64,000 nucleotides of DNA. Origin: Amycolatopsis sp. NBC_01480 (GTDB lineage: Bacteria > Actinomycetota > Actinomycetes > Mycobacteriales > Pseudonocardiaceae). Of this stretch, positions 9,183 to 18,688 are shown piece by piece. The translations under genes were made by a program, and so were the position numbers. Within the stretch, counting starts at the first letter, position 1. Each line of letters opens with the position of its first letter. The notes under the pieces were generated by a model, which saw only the letters and a program-made list of their open reading frames with translations, made no database searches and was not told where the DNA came from. The stretch covers positions 7,254,001 to 7,318,000 of the forward strand of contig NZ_CP109442.1 in assembly GCF_036227205.1 (NCBI RefSeq), written 5' to 3'.

Positions 9183-10052
9183 TCAGGTGGTGGCGACCAG
9201 GAAGTCTTCACCGCTGGACGGGCGCAGGCCGTCGGGGCGGCCGGCAAAGTAGCGTTCGGACAGTGCGGTTCCCGGAACGTGCTGGATGTCCGTAAAGCCC
9301 GTTTCTTTGGCCATTTCCAGCATTTCCTGCGGTGAATACAGGCTGACGAAGGGCGTGCCGGAGGCCTTCGCGCCGGTGCGGACCTTGGTGAGCCCCGGGC
9401 GGTCGGCCTCGTCGAGCAGCTCGGGCGGCAGCAGGAACGTCATGGCCACAGTGGACCCCGCGGCGAGCCCGGCCAGCCGGCGCAGCGTGGCCCTGGTGGT
9501 CTCTTTCGCGAGGTACATGCTGACGCCGGTCGAGGCCACGACCGCGGGCTCGGCCGGGTCGAAGCCCGCCGCGACCAGCTGGTCCCACCAGGACTGCCCG
9601 GCCTCGAAGTCGACCGGCACCAGCCGCAGCGCCTCGGGCACCGGGTGGCCGAGTTCGAGCAGCCGCCGCCGTTTCCACGCCTGGGTGCCGGGCTGGTCGA
9701 TCTCGAACACCCGCAGCCGCGCGGTGAGTTCCGGCCGGCGCTGGACGAAGGTGTCCAGGCCCGCGCCCAGCAGGACGTACTGGCCGACGCCCCGCCCGGC
9801 CTGCTCGGTGACCAGGTCTTCGACGAACCGCGCGCGGGACACCACGCCCGCCCGGAACGGCCGGGTGCCGTCCGGGTCCATGTCGGGCCGCTGACGCCAG
9901 TCTTCCCCGGGATCGGCGAGCCGTAAGGCGAAATCGTCCTCGAAGACGTGCGGTGGGGCGTCGACTTCCAGGTGCAGGGCCCGCCAAAGGGCGACGCGCA
10001 CGGCAGTGTGATCCGGCACAGTGTCCGCTGACGCAGTGTCCACTGTGCTCAT
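9183..10052 (-). CDS. SAM-dependent methyltransferase, leucine carboxyl methyltransferase-like
   Basis: Class I methyltransferase of the actinobacterial LCM-like (TIGR00027-type) family, 289 residues. QYVLLGAGLDTFVQR near residue 90 is the SAM-binding loop characteristic of this group and VFEIDQP near 115 supplies the acidic residue for the ribose. Members methylate small carboxylates or remain uncharacterised. The ATG at 10052 overlaps the VOC gene stop by ATGA, making this the last gene of a three-gene operon with the RHH regulator. Confidence 0.8.
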   Translation of the reverse strand: MSTVDTASADTVPDHTAVRVALWRALHLEVDAPPHVFEDDFALRLADPGEDWRQRPDMDPDGTRPFRAGVVSRARFVEDLVTEQAGRGVGQYVLLGAGLDTFVQRRPELTARLRVFEIDQPGTQAWKRRRLLELGHPVPEALRLVPVDFEAGQSWWDQLVAAGFDPAEPAVVASTGVSMYLAKETTRATLRRLAGLAAGSTVAMTFLLPPELLDEADRPGLTKVRTGAKASGTPFVSLYSPQEMLEMAKETGFTDIQHVPGTALSERYFAGRPDGLRPSSGEDFLVATT

Positions 10053-10393
10053 TTCGGCCCGGGCGCTTGCAGGATCCAGATCCGCCCGTCGGGATCGCGG
10101 ACGGCCATTTCCCTGGTGCCGTAATGGGTTTCCTCGAACGGGGCGACGACCTCGAGGGAGGGGTCCGGCTCGAACGTGTCGGCGTCGGGCACTGTCAGCA
10201 CTAGCCGCGACCGGGTGTCCTGGCCTTCGGGGACCTCGGCGACGAACACCCGCGGCCCGTCGCCGTTGCGCAGCTGCCCCGAGTTGTGGTCGGTTTCGAA
10301 ATCCAGCTCGAAACCCAGTGACTGCAGGAACTTCGCCGCCTTGCCCCAGTTGTGGGTCTCCAGGAACACGGCTTCGATCCCTTGGGTGGTCAT
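10049..10393 (-). CDS. VOC (glyoxalase/bleomycin resistance) family protein
   Basis: Single-domain vicinal oxygen chelate protein of 114 residues; members bind metals or sequester small toxic molecules. Seen: two beta-alpha-beta-beta-beta modules, opening [17 protein letters not shown] and closing with [13 protein letters not shown], typical of the bleomycin-resistance-like clade. Start at ATG 10393, preceded by AGGAGCG; the longer reading to 10621 runs through another gene. Overlaps ATGA with the regulator before it and the methyltransferase after it, so all three are co-translated. Ligand unknown. Confidence 0.8.
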   Translation of the reverse strand: MTTQGIEAVFLETHNWGKAAKFLQSLGFELDFETDHNSGQLRNGDGPRVFVAEVPEGQDTRSRLVLTVPDADTFEPDPSLEVVAPFEETHYGTREMAVRDPDGRIWILQAPGPK

Positions 10394-10566
10394 GTTCGCT
10401 CCTTCCGTGTTGGTGGCTGTTCGCGGGGCTCGTCGAGGTAGGCCCGCAGCGCGTCCGCGACCAGGGCCGAGAGGGACGAGCCCGTCTCGATGGCGCGGAA
10501 CTTCACCTGCTTGATCAAGCCGACCGGCAGGTACACGTTGAACTGCTTGACTTCCTCTTCGCCCAC
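10390..10566 (-). CDS. Small ribbon-helix-helix (CopG-like) regulator, 58 aa
   Basis: A GTG at 10566 opens a 58-residue frame (beginning [16 protein letters not shown], then [18 protein letters not shown]) ending TGA inside the start of the VOC gene. The pattern is a short beta strand (KQFNVYLP), helix, Ser-rich turn and second helix, as in RHH DNA-binding dimers. No toxin gene is attached; its partner is the VOC gene. An in-frame stop lies just upstream, so the start is well bounded. There is no Shine-Dalgarno, and a -10-like TAGTAT ends 6 bp before the GTG, suggesting a leaderless mRNA. It probably controls its own operon. Confidence 0.72.
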   Translation of the reverse strand: MGEEEVKQFNVYLPVGLIKQVKFRAIETGSSLSALVADALRAYLDEPREQPPTRKERT

Positions 10567-10572
10567 AATTCG

Positions 10573-10587
10573 ATACTAGCATGCTAG
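10573..10587 (-). promoter_or_regulatory. Leaderless promoter overlapped by a 12-bp palindrome
   Basis: On the minus strand TAGTAT (10578-10573) fits an actinobacterial -10 and ends six bases before the GTG of the RHH gene. The perfect palindrome CTAGCATGCTAG (10576-10587) overlaps it and also covers the stop codon of the upstream gene at 10584. This is the natural place for autoregulation by the RHH protein. The -35 is not clear. Confidence 0.5.
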
Positions 10588-11723
10588 CAATCGTCTGTGA
10601 CCAGCAATTTTTCCTCGGCACTGTCGGAGAGGAACGCGGACAGCCGCTGTCCCTCCTCGGTGACGGCGGCTCGGTCGGCCCGGGAGAGACGGCGCAGCGG
10701 GTGGACGGTCACCGTGCCCGCCTCGTCGGTCCAGGTCGCGGAGACGCGGCCGTCGACCAGGACCAGGCGCTCGCCGGCGACGGACAGGCCGCGGTGGGCG
10801 TCGTCGATGATGCGGCCGCGGTCGGCGTAACCGAGGACCGCGTTGTCGAACGCGGGCAGGAACCGGACCGGGGCGGGGGTATCGGGGCCGGGCCGCGGCG
10901 AGCCGGGCAGGTCCAGGAGTTCCCGGCCGCGTTCGTCGCGAAAGGACACCAGCTCGTCGCGGATCGCGGCCACCGCGCCCGGCAGCCCGGCAAGCCCGCT
11001 CCAGCCGCGCAGGTCGGCCGTCGCGGCCGGGCCGTACGCGGCCAGATACCGGCGGGCCAACGCTTTCCCGGCCGAGTCGGCGTCCCCGGATTTCCTTGCC
11101 GGGTAGGCGTTTCCGGTCGAGCCGTCGTCGGACGGCAGGGGCTCGACTTCGCGGCCGAGCCAGTCGGCCATCGGCACGTACCGGGCGCCCGCCTTCGTGC
11201 GCCACAGCCCGCGCGGCGGCAGCTGCACCGCCGGGATGAGGGCCGCGATCAGCATTTCGCCCAGTGCCCGCGGGCCCGGTTCCGGCCAGCGATCGGCGAT
11301 GGCCCGTGCGAGTTCGCCCATGGTGCGCGGTTCGCCCTCGGCCAGCACCTCGCGGCCGGCCGCCGCGAGGTGGTCGAGGTCCACCCCGGCCAGCTCACGG
11401 CGGTAGGTGCCGAGCACGCGTTGCCGCAGCATGGCGTCGTGCCGCGCGCGCCAGGCCAGTGCGTCATCGGCGGCCACGAGGTGGACAGTGCGGCGCATCA
11501 GATGTGTCCGCACCACCTTCCGTGTGGTCAGCAGCTCGTCCAGCGAAGCCGGTTCGAACGCGCGCAGCCGCGACCAGAGCCCGGTGAACGGCGCCTGCGG
11601 CTCTTGCGCTTGCAGTCCGCCGAGGTGCGTCACGGCGTCGAGCACCGGCAGGTCGGCGCGGTCGAGCAGGAGCTGCCGGGCGAGCGTCGCGCGGTTGAGC
11701 GCCCGGGTGTCCAGCACAGTCAT
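10584..11723 (-). CDS. Winged-helix DNA-binding protein, AlkZ/YcaQ-like (HTH_42)
   Basis: 379 residues of the HTH_42 superfamily, whose characterised members (AlkZ, YcaQ) are DNA glycosylases that unhook alkylated or crosslinked bases. Three winged-helix units are expected; GLQAQEP near residue 37 places QAQ where the family has its catalytic Gln-x-Gln/Asp motif, and the THLMRRTVHLV segment is strongly conserved. Many members have no tested function, so glycosylase activity is an inference. It lies directly upstream of the RHH operon and divergent from the glycosyltransferase. Confidence 0.7.
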   Translation of the reverse strand: MTVLDTRALNRATLARQLLLDRADLPVLDAVTHLGGLQAQEPQAPFTGLWSRLRAFEPASLDELLTTRKVVRTHLMRRTVHLVAADDALAWRARHDAMLRQRVLGTYRRELAGVDLDHLAAAGREVLAEGEPRTMGELARAIADRWPEPGPRALGEMLIAALIPAVQLPPRGLWRTKAGARYVPMADWLGREVEPLPSDDGSTGNAYPARKSGDADSAGKALARRYLAAYGPAATADLRGWSGLAGLPGAVAAIRDELVSFRDERGRELLDLPGSPRPGPDTPAPVRFLPAFDNAVLGYADRGRIIDDAHRGLSVAGERLVLVDGRVSATWTDEAGTVTVHPLRRLSRADRAAVTEEGQRLSAFLSDSAEEKLLVTDDC

Positions 11724-11866
11724 GCGGTGGTGGCTTCCTTCGGTGGTGATCGAGTCGCCGCGATTCTGGCAGGGAAAGCGGACAAAGTGTGGCCGCTACT
11801 CGGCGCGGAACGGCGTGGCTGCGCGAAGGTCTCCGCGGGCGGCCCGGTTCTGGCAAGCTCGGGTGG

Positions 11867-13069
11867 GTGAAGATCCTGTTCTGCTCCGCGCCCGGCTACG
11901 GGCTGACCTTGCCGCTGATCCCGTTGATCTGGGCCGCGCGCGCCGCGGGTCACGAGGTGCTGCTGGCCACCACGTCCGAGATGACCGAGGCGGGCGCCCG
12001 CGCCGGGCTGCCGGTCTGCGACGTCTTCCCGCAGCGCGACGTGTGGCACGACCTGATGCCTTCGATCGGGCCGGGGGCCGGGCCGCACGACGACCTGCCG
12101 GAGGAGTACCGGCTGGCGCGCGAGGCCGGCAACCCGTTCGGGCTGTTCGTGGTGACCATGACCGAGGGCACGATCAAGACCGGCCGCGCGTTCGGCGCGG
12201 AGCTGGTCGTCTACACCTCCGACCACGCCGCCGGGGCGCTGGCCGCCGCCGCGCTCGACGTGCCCGCGCTGGAGGTCGGCAACCGCGTCTCCTGGTCGAT
12301 GCGCGACGTCGACTGGCGCGACGCCGGGCATCACCCGTTCGGCGAGGACGAGGTCAGCGTCATCATGCGGGAGAAGCTCGGGATCGGTGACGCGAAGCCG
12401 AAAGTCGTCGCGCGGATCGACCCGCGGGCGCCCAGCATGGGCGGGCTGGACGCGGCCGCGGAGCACGCCGACGAGCGCGACGGCGTGCCGTGGTGGCCGA
12501 TGCAGTTCGTGCCGTACAACGGCGGCACCGTGGTCCCGGAGTGGGCGCTGCACCGTCCGGAGCGGCCGAGGGTCGCGGTCACGCTCGGCACGGTGGTGCC
12601 GGCGATGTCCGGCGTCAGCAGCCTGCGCGTGGTGATCGAGGCGCTCGGCGGGATGGACGTCGACGTGGTGCTCGCCGCCGGCACGGCCGACCTGACCGAT
12701 CTCGGCGAGCTGCCGTCCAATGTGGACTCCGTCGGCTTCCTGCCGCTTTCGGCGTTCCTGCCGACCTGCGCGGCGATCGTGCACCACGGCGGCTCGGGCA
12801 CCACCGCGACCCCGCTGTTCTACGGGGTCCCGCAACTGGTGCTGCCGGCGTTCGCGGACAACCCGATGTCGGCCCAGCGCGTCGCCGACCGCGGCGTGGG
12901 CCTGACCCACGATCCGGCCACTGTGGACGTCGCCACCGTCCGCGCCCTGGTCGGCCGGCTGCTGGAGGAGGACGCCTTCCGCACCGCGGCCGCGCAGGTC
13001 CGGGCCGAGATGGCCGCCCAGCCCAGCCCGAGCGCCGTCCTGGAGCGGGTGGTCGCCGCATTGGGCTGA
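11867..13069 (+). CDS. GT-B glycosyltransferase, macrolide/EryCIII-like (GT1)
   Basis: Transfers a sugar from a nucleotide donor to a small acceptor; 400 residues. Begins at GTG 11867 (VKILFCSAPGYGLTLPLIP, the typical N-terminal acceptor-domain start). The middle part has the DUF1205-type segment of antibiotic glycosyltransferases, and HHGGSGTT near residue 306 is the donor diphosphate-binding motif. No activator or deoxysugar genes are present, so it is an orphan. It could glycosylate a natural product or inactivate an antibiotic. Divergent from the AlkZ-like gene, with a 143-bp gap. Confidence 0.82.
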   Translation: MKILFCSAPGYGLTLPLIPLIWAARAAGHEVLLATTSEMTEAGARAGLPVCDVFPQRDVWHDLMPSIGPGAGPHDDLPEEYRLAREAGNPFGLFVVTMTEGTIKTGRAFGAELVVYTSDHAAGALAAAALDVPALEVGNRVSWSMRDVDWRDAGHHPFGEDEVSVIMREKLGIGDAKPKVVARIDPRAPSMGGLDAAAEHADERDGVPWWPMQFVPYNGGTVVPEWALHRPERPRVAVTLGTVVPAMSGVSSLRVVIEALGGMDVDVVLAAGTADLTDLGELPSNVDSVGFLPLSAFLPTCAAIVHHGGSGTTATPLFYGVPQLVLPAFADNPMSAQRVADRGVGLTHDPATVDVATVRALVGRLLEEDAFRTAAAQVRAEMAAQPSPSAVLERVVAALG

Positions 13070-13164
13070 TCGAGTCATCGTCGGGTGAACCGGACCGAGG
13101 GGACCACGGCCTCGGTCATCATGGCCAGGGCAGCAGCCACGGACGGCGTCGAGGAGCGGTGAAC

Positions 13165-14127
13165 ATGTCCGAAGGTGATCAGGGATCGAATCCGGCGTCG
13201 ATCGGCTACGTGCCGCCGCCCGATGTCGGCTGGGGACCGGTCCAGGAACCGGTGCCCGACTCCGGGACCGGGTCGACGACGTCGGACGACCCCACGGTGA
13301 AAGGTCCGACAGACCGAAGCCCGGACGAGGGCCCGAACCAGAGCCATGAGGAGCCGCCGGTCTCACCGCCGCCGGCGCCGACGGCGTCGCGGCGGCCGGT
13401 TTCGCGGCAGCCGCCGTTGTCGCAGGTGTCGCCGCAGAAGCTGGAAGCCGACGAGGCGGAGGTGGTGGCGCGCTTGCTCACCCGGCGCCAGGCCTTGCTG
13501 ACCGGCGAGCCGTCGACGCTGACGGTCGGTCCCGCGGACGTCTCGCCCACCCTGCCGCTGGCCGTGCCTTCGAGCGGTTTCCGCCGGGCCCTGCCGGTCT
13601 CGCTCTACCTGGAGAACGACGAGGACAAGCTCGAGGTGCAAGGCGCCCTGATGGAGGTTCTCAAGGTTTTCGACATCGAAGTGCGCGATCTGTGGCCGGA
13701 GATCCGCGGCTCTTCGTTCCGCTCCTTCCTGGCTCGCACGCGCACGAGTATGCGCTCGCCCGAGTTCCGGACCCGGCTCGCGAAGATCGAGCGCGCGGTG
13801 GAATTGCAGGCGCTGCACAAGGTTCAGGCGGAGGTCGACGCCGCGCAGGGTGACGCTGTCGCCAAGCTGATCACCGCGCTCGGCTCGACGCCGACCGCGA
13901 TGATCCAGATCGGCTCGGTACTGCTGATGAAGATCGACGGCGAGGTCACCGTGCGGAACCTGACCCAGCTCGAACTCCTGCATCTCGAACGCAATCCCGC
14001 GCTCCTGCGCGCACCGGCCGAGGCGCTGCACGAACTGCAGCGCCTGAACTCGGCCGTGGAAAGCCGGCAGAAACCCGCCGTGGAAAGCGAGCCGAGCAGT
14101 CCCGTGCAGGCAGTCACGCAACCGTGA
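13165..14127 (+). CDS. Unknown protein with disordered Pro-rich N-terminus
   Basis: 320 residues; no confident family. Residues 1-90 are rich in Pro, Ser, Asp and Thr and probably disordered. Around residue 140 a compact segment starts (RALPVSLYLENDEDKLEVQ), followed by DIEVRDLWPEIRGSSFRSFLAR and a long helical part to residue 300 (ERAVELQALHKVQAEVD, LTQLELLHLERNPALL). The 'V-P-V-S-L-Y-L' strand plus 'GSSFRxFxAR' resembles a small domain I associate with actinobacterial conflict/signalling proteins, but this is memory-level only. ATG 13165 chosen because GAGGAG lies 8 bp before it; an in-frame GTG at 13159 is possible. Cytosolic. Confidence 0.6.
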   Translation: MSEGDQGSNPASIGYVPPPDVGWGPVQEPVPDSGTGSTTSDDPTVKGPTDRSPDEGPNQSHEEPPVSPPPAPTASRRPVSRQPPLSQVSPQKLEADEAEVVARLLTRRQALLTGEPSTLTVGPADVSPTLPLAVPSSGFRRALPVSLYLENDEDKLEVQGALMEVLKVFDIEVRDLWPEIRGSSFRSFLARTRTSMRSPEFRTRLAKIERAVELQALHKVQAEVDAAQGDAVAKLITALGSTPTAMIQIGSVLLMKIDGEVTVRNLTQLELLHLERNPALLRAPAEALHELQRLNSAVESRQKPAVESEPSSPVQAVTQP

Positions 14128-14140
14128 TCGCGGCCGGGGG

Positions 14141-15058
14141 TCAGCTGAACGAGTACCGGACGCCGGTGAGCTCGGTGGAGATCTCCCACAGCCTCGCGGC
14201 GGTGTCCGGGTCGGTGGCCCGCGGGCCGGGCCGCAGGACGACCGGGGGACCGTACATCCCGCTGCGGCCGCCCGGTCCGAAGAACTGGCCGCCCTCGACC
14301 TCCGGCGCGGTCGCGGCGCGCAGCTGGCTCGCGGCGCCGCGCTCCACCGGCTGCGCCACCAGCGCGTTGCCCACGCGCAACACCAGCCCGGCGAACCCGC
14401 GCGCGCCCGAGGACGGCAGGTTCGTCGAGGTGAACCCCGGGTGCGCCAGCACGCTCGCCACCGGCAGCGCGGCCGCGCGCAGCCGCCGGTCCAGCTCGAG
14501 TCCGAAGAGGACGTTCGCGAACTTGGACTGCCGGTACGCCTGCACCGGCCGGTACGCCCGCTCGCCCTGGAGGTCGTCGAAGTCGATGGACCCGTCGCGG
14601 TAGGCCTCCGAGCTGACCGTGACGACGCGGGCGCCCTTGCCCCGCCGCAGCAGGGGCAGCAGCAGCCCGGTCAACGCGAAGTGCCCGAGGTGGTTGACGC
14701 CGAACTGCGACTCGAAGCCCTGCGCGGTCAGCGAACGCGCCGGCATCCCGATGCCCGCGTTGTTGACCAGCAGGTCGATCGGCCGGTCGCGCGCGCCGAG
14801 CGTGGCGGCGAATTCGCGGACCGACGCGAGGTCCGCGAGGTCGAGGCGCAGCATTTCCAGCTCCCCGGTGGCTTCGGCGCGCAGCCGTCCGAGCGCGGAC
14901 TGGCCACGGCCTTCGTCACGCGAGGCCATGACTACGTGCGCGCCGCGGGCCGCCAGGACCCGGCAGGTCTCGTAGCCGAGGCCGCTGTTGGCGCCGGTGA
15001 CCACCACCGTGCGCCCGCTCTGGTCCGGAATCCGCGAGTCACCCATCGCTCGTTTCAT
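14141..15058 (-). CDS. Short-chain dehydrogenase/reductase
   Basis: NAD(P)-dependent oxidoreductase, 305 residues, of the retinol dehydrogenase-like/WW-oxidoreductase branch of SDRs. TGANSGLGYE (cofactor Gly motif, near residue 21), NNAGIG, VSSEAY with the catalytic Ser and YRQSKFAN with Tyr-x-x-x-Lys are present. An ATG 12 bp downstream (15046) is an alternative start. It follows marR by 21 bp on the same strand, so the regulator probably controls it. Substrate unknown. Confidence 0.88.
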   Translation of the reverse strand: MKRAMGDSRIPDQSGRTVVVTGANSGLGYETCRVLAARGAHVVMASRDEGRGQSALGRLRAEATGELEMLRLDLADLASVREFAATLGARDRPIDLLVNNAGIGMPARSLTAQGFESQFGVNHLGHFALTGLLLPLLRRGKGARVVTVSSEAYRDGSIDFDDLQGERAYRPVQAYRQSKFANVLFGLELDRRLRAAALPVASVLAHPGFTSTNLPSSGARGFAGLVLRVGNALVAQPVERGAASQLRAATAPEVEGGQFFGPGGRSGMYGPPVVLRPGPRATDPDTAARLWEISTELTGVRYSFS

Positions 15059-15079
15059 CCGCCCGACGGTACCGGGGAA

Positions 15080-15541
15080 TCAGGTTCCGGTGTGCCGCCG
15101 CTGGTTTTCGGTGATGTCGGTGAACAGGCGCTTGAACCGGTCGTACTCCGCGCGCCCGAGCCGCCGGGCGTGGCGCTGCTGGATGTTCGCCATGATGGCG
15201 TCCGCGGCCTGTGACTGGGCCAGGCCGCGGTCGGTGGGGCAGACGAGTTTCGCGCGGCGGTCGCGCGGGTCCGGGCGCCGCCGGACGTAGCCGAGCGCCT
15301 CCAGCTCGTCGACCAGGGTGCCGATGATCTGCTTGTGCTGCCCCGAAAGCCGGGCCAGCTCGGTGGCGCGGACGCCGTCCGGATCGAGGTAGGCGAGCAC
15401 GGCGCCGTGCCGGTGGTTCAGGTCGTCGAAGCCCCGCGCGGCCAGCTCGGTGAACAGCTCCCGCTGCACCGCGAACAGCAGCCGGCCCGCCAGCACGCCC
15501 AGATCGGGGTCCGTCGCGTTCCGCTCGGCGCGGGTGACCAT
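15080..15541 (-). CDS. MarR family transcriptional regulator
   Basis: 153 residues with the winged-helix core: RATELARLSGQHKQIIGTLVDELEALGYVRRRPDPRDRRAKLVCPT is spread over residues 58-105 and carries the DxR-D-R-R wing typical of MarR. First gene of a two-gene unit with the SDR; likely an autorepressor released by a small aromatic ligand. Confidence 0.88.
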   Translation of the reverse strand: MVTRAERNATDPDLGVLAGRLLFAVQRELFTELAARGFDDLNHRHGAVLAYLDPDGVRATELARLSGQHKQIIGTLVDELEALGYVRRRPDPRDRRAKLVCPTDRGLAQSQAADAIMANIQQRHARRLGRAEYDRFKRLFTDITENQRRHTGT

Positions 15542-15606
15542 CCGCCGTTCTCCCCTCGACCAGCCGTTTTCCCGCCCACCTTACCGACCGCCGCCTCCGG
15601 TGATCA

Positions 15607-17997
<2,391 letters not shown>

Positions 17998-18116
17998 CGG
18001 TGTCTCCGTCTCTGTCCTCGGGCGGGCGCGGTCCGCAAACGGCGTCGCTCCTAGGGGGATCTAACCAGGTCCGAGCGCTGCGCCCGGCCAGGTTTCCCCC
18101 GGCCGGGCGGGGGTGC

Positions 18117-18467
18117 TCAGCTGTCCTGGAGCAGCCCGAGCACGTTGCCGTCGAGGTCGGTCACGGTGGCCACGCGGCGGCCGGGGCCGACCTCGCGCGC
18201 GGCGTCCTGCACGGTGGCGCCCGCGGCGGTCAGCTCGGCCAGCTTCGCCTCGATGTCGGCCACCTCCCAGTAGGCCACCGGCGAGGTCATCGCCTGCGGC
18301 CCGCCCTTGGGCACGAGCCCGATGTGCTGGCCGCCGGCCTCGAACCCGACGTAGTACGGGGAGTCGGCGCTCGGCTCGACACCCAGCAGCACGGTGTACA
18401 CGGCCTTGGCCTTCTCCAGGTCGGAAACGGGGTGCAGCACGGTCTTGATGCCGGGAGTGGCGTTCAT
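18117..18467 (-). CDS. VOC family protein
   Basis: 116-residue glyoxalase-fold protein: IKTVLHPVSDLEKAKAVYTVLLGVEP opens module one and TVTDLDGNVLGLLQDS closes module two. It lies 119 bp upstream of the UvrA-like gene on the same strand, a pairing that suggests small-molecule binding or detoxification. Ligand unknown. Confidence 0.8.
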   Translation of the reverse strand: MNATPGIKTVLHPVSDLEKAKAVYTVLLGVEPSADSPYYVGFEAGGQHIGLVPKGGPQAMTSPVAYWEVADIEAKLAELTAAGATVQDAAREVGPGRRVATVTDLDGNVLGLLQDS

Positions 18468-18572
18468 GAGTGGCTCCTGAATTCGTGGTTCGGTCTGTGG
18501 TCGCCAACGCTAGGCGGGCTTCGGGGAAGGTGCTTCTCGATTCCTGATCGTTTGCCGGACCGTGGAAAAGGC

Positions 18573-18659
18573 TGCGGACAGACTGCGGACAGCTTCACCG
18601 GCGGCGCTGGACAGTGGCTGTCATCCGCTGCGATCCTGGTGCGCAGATTTCCAACGTTG
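18573..18659 (+). promoter_or_regulatory. Candidate regulatory region of the first GH31 gene
   Basis: TGCGGACAGAC is directly repeated 11 bp apart (18573, 18584); 45 bp on, TGCGATCCTGG and TGCGCAGATTT follow at 18629 and 18640, again 11 bp apart. TGCGCAGA also occurs in the two arrays of the sugar locus at 31128 and 38666. An 8-bp palindrome CAACGTTG (18652-18659) follows at once and could instead be a LacI-type site. Weak on its own. Confidence 0.35.
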
Positions 18660-18688
18660 TAAAAACGTGGGGCGGTGCTGCCCCAGGG

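Noticed and set aside
10390..10621. Longer VOC protein starting at 10621
   Set aside because: The extra 76 residues come from the wrong frame through the RHH gene and its promoter; the VOC fold begins at the ATG at 10393.
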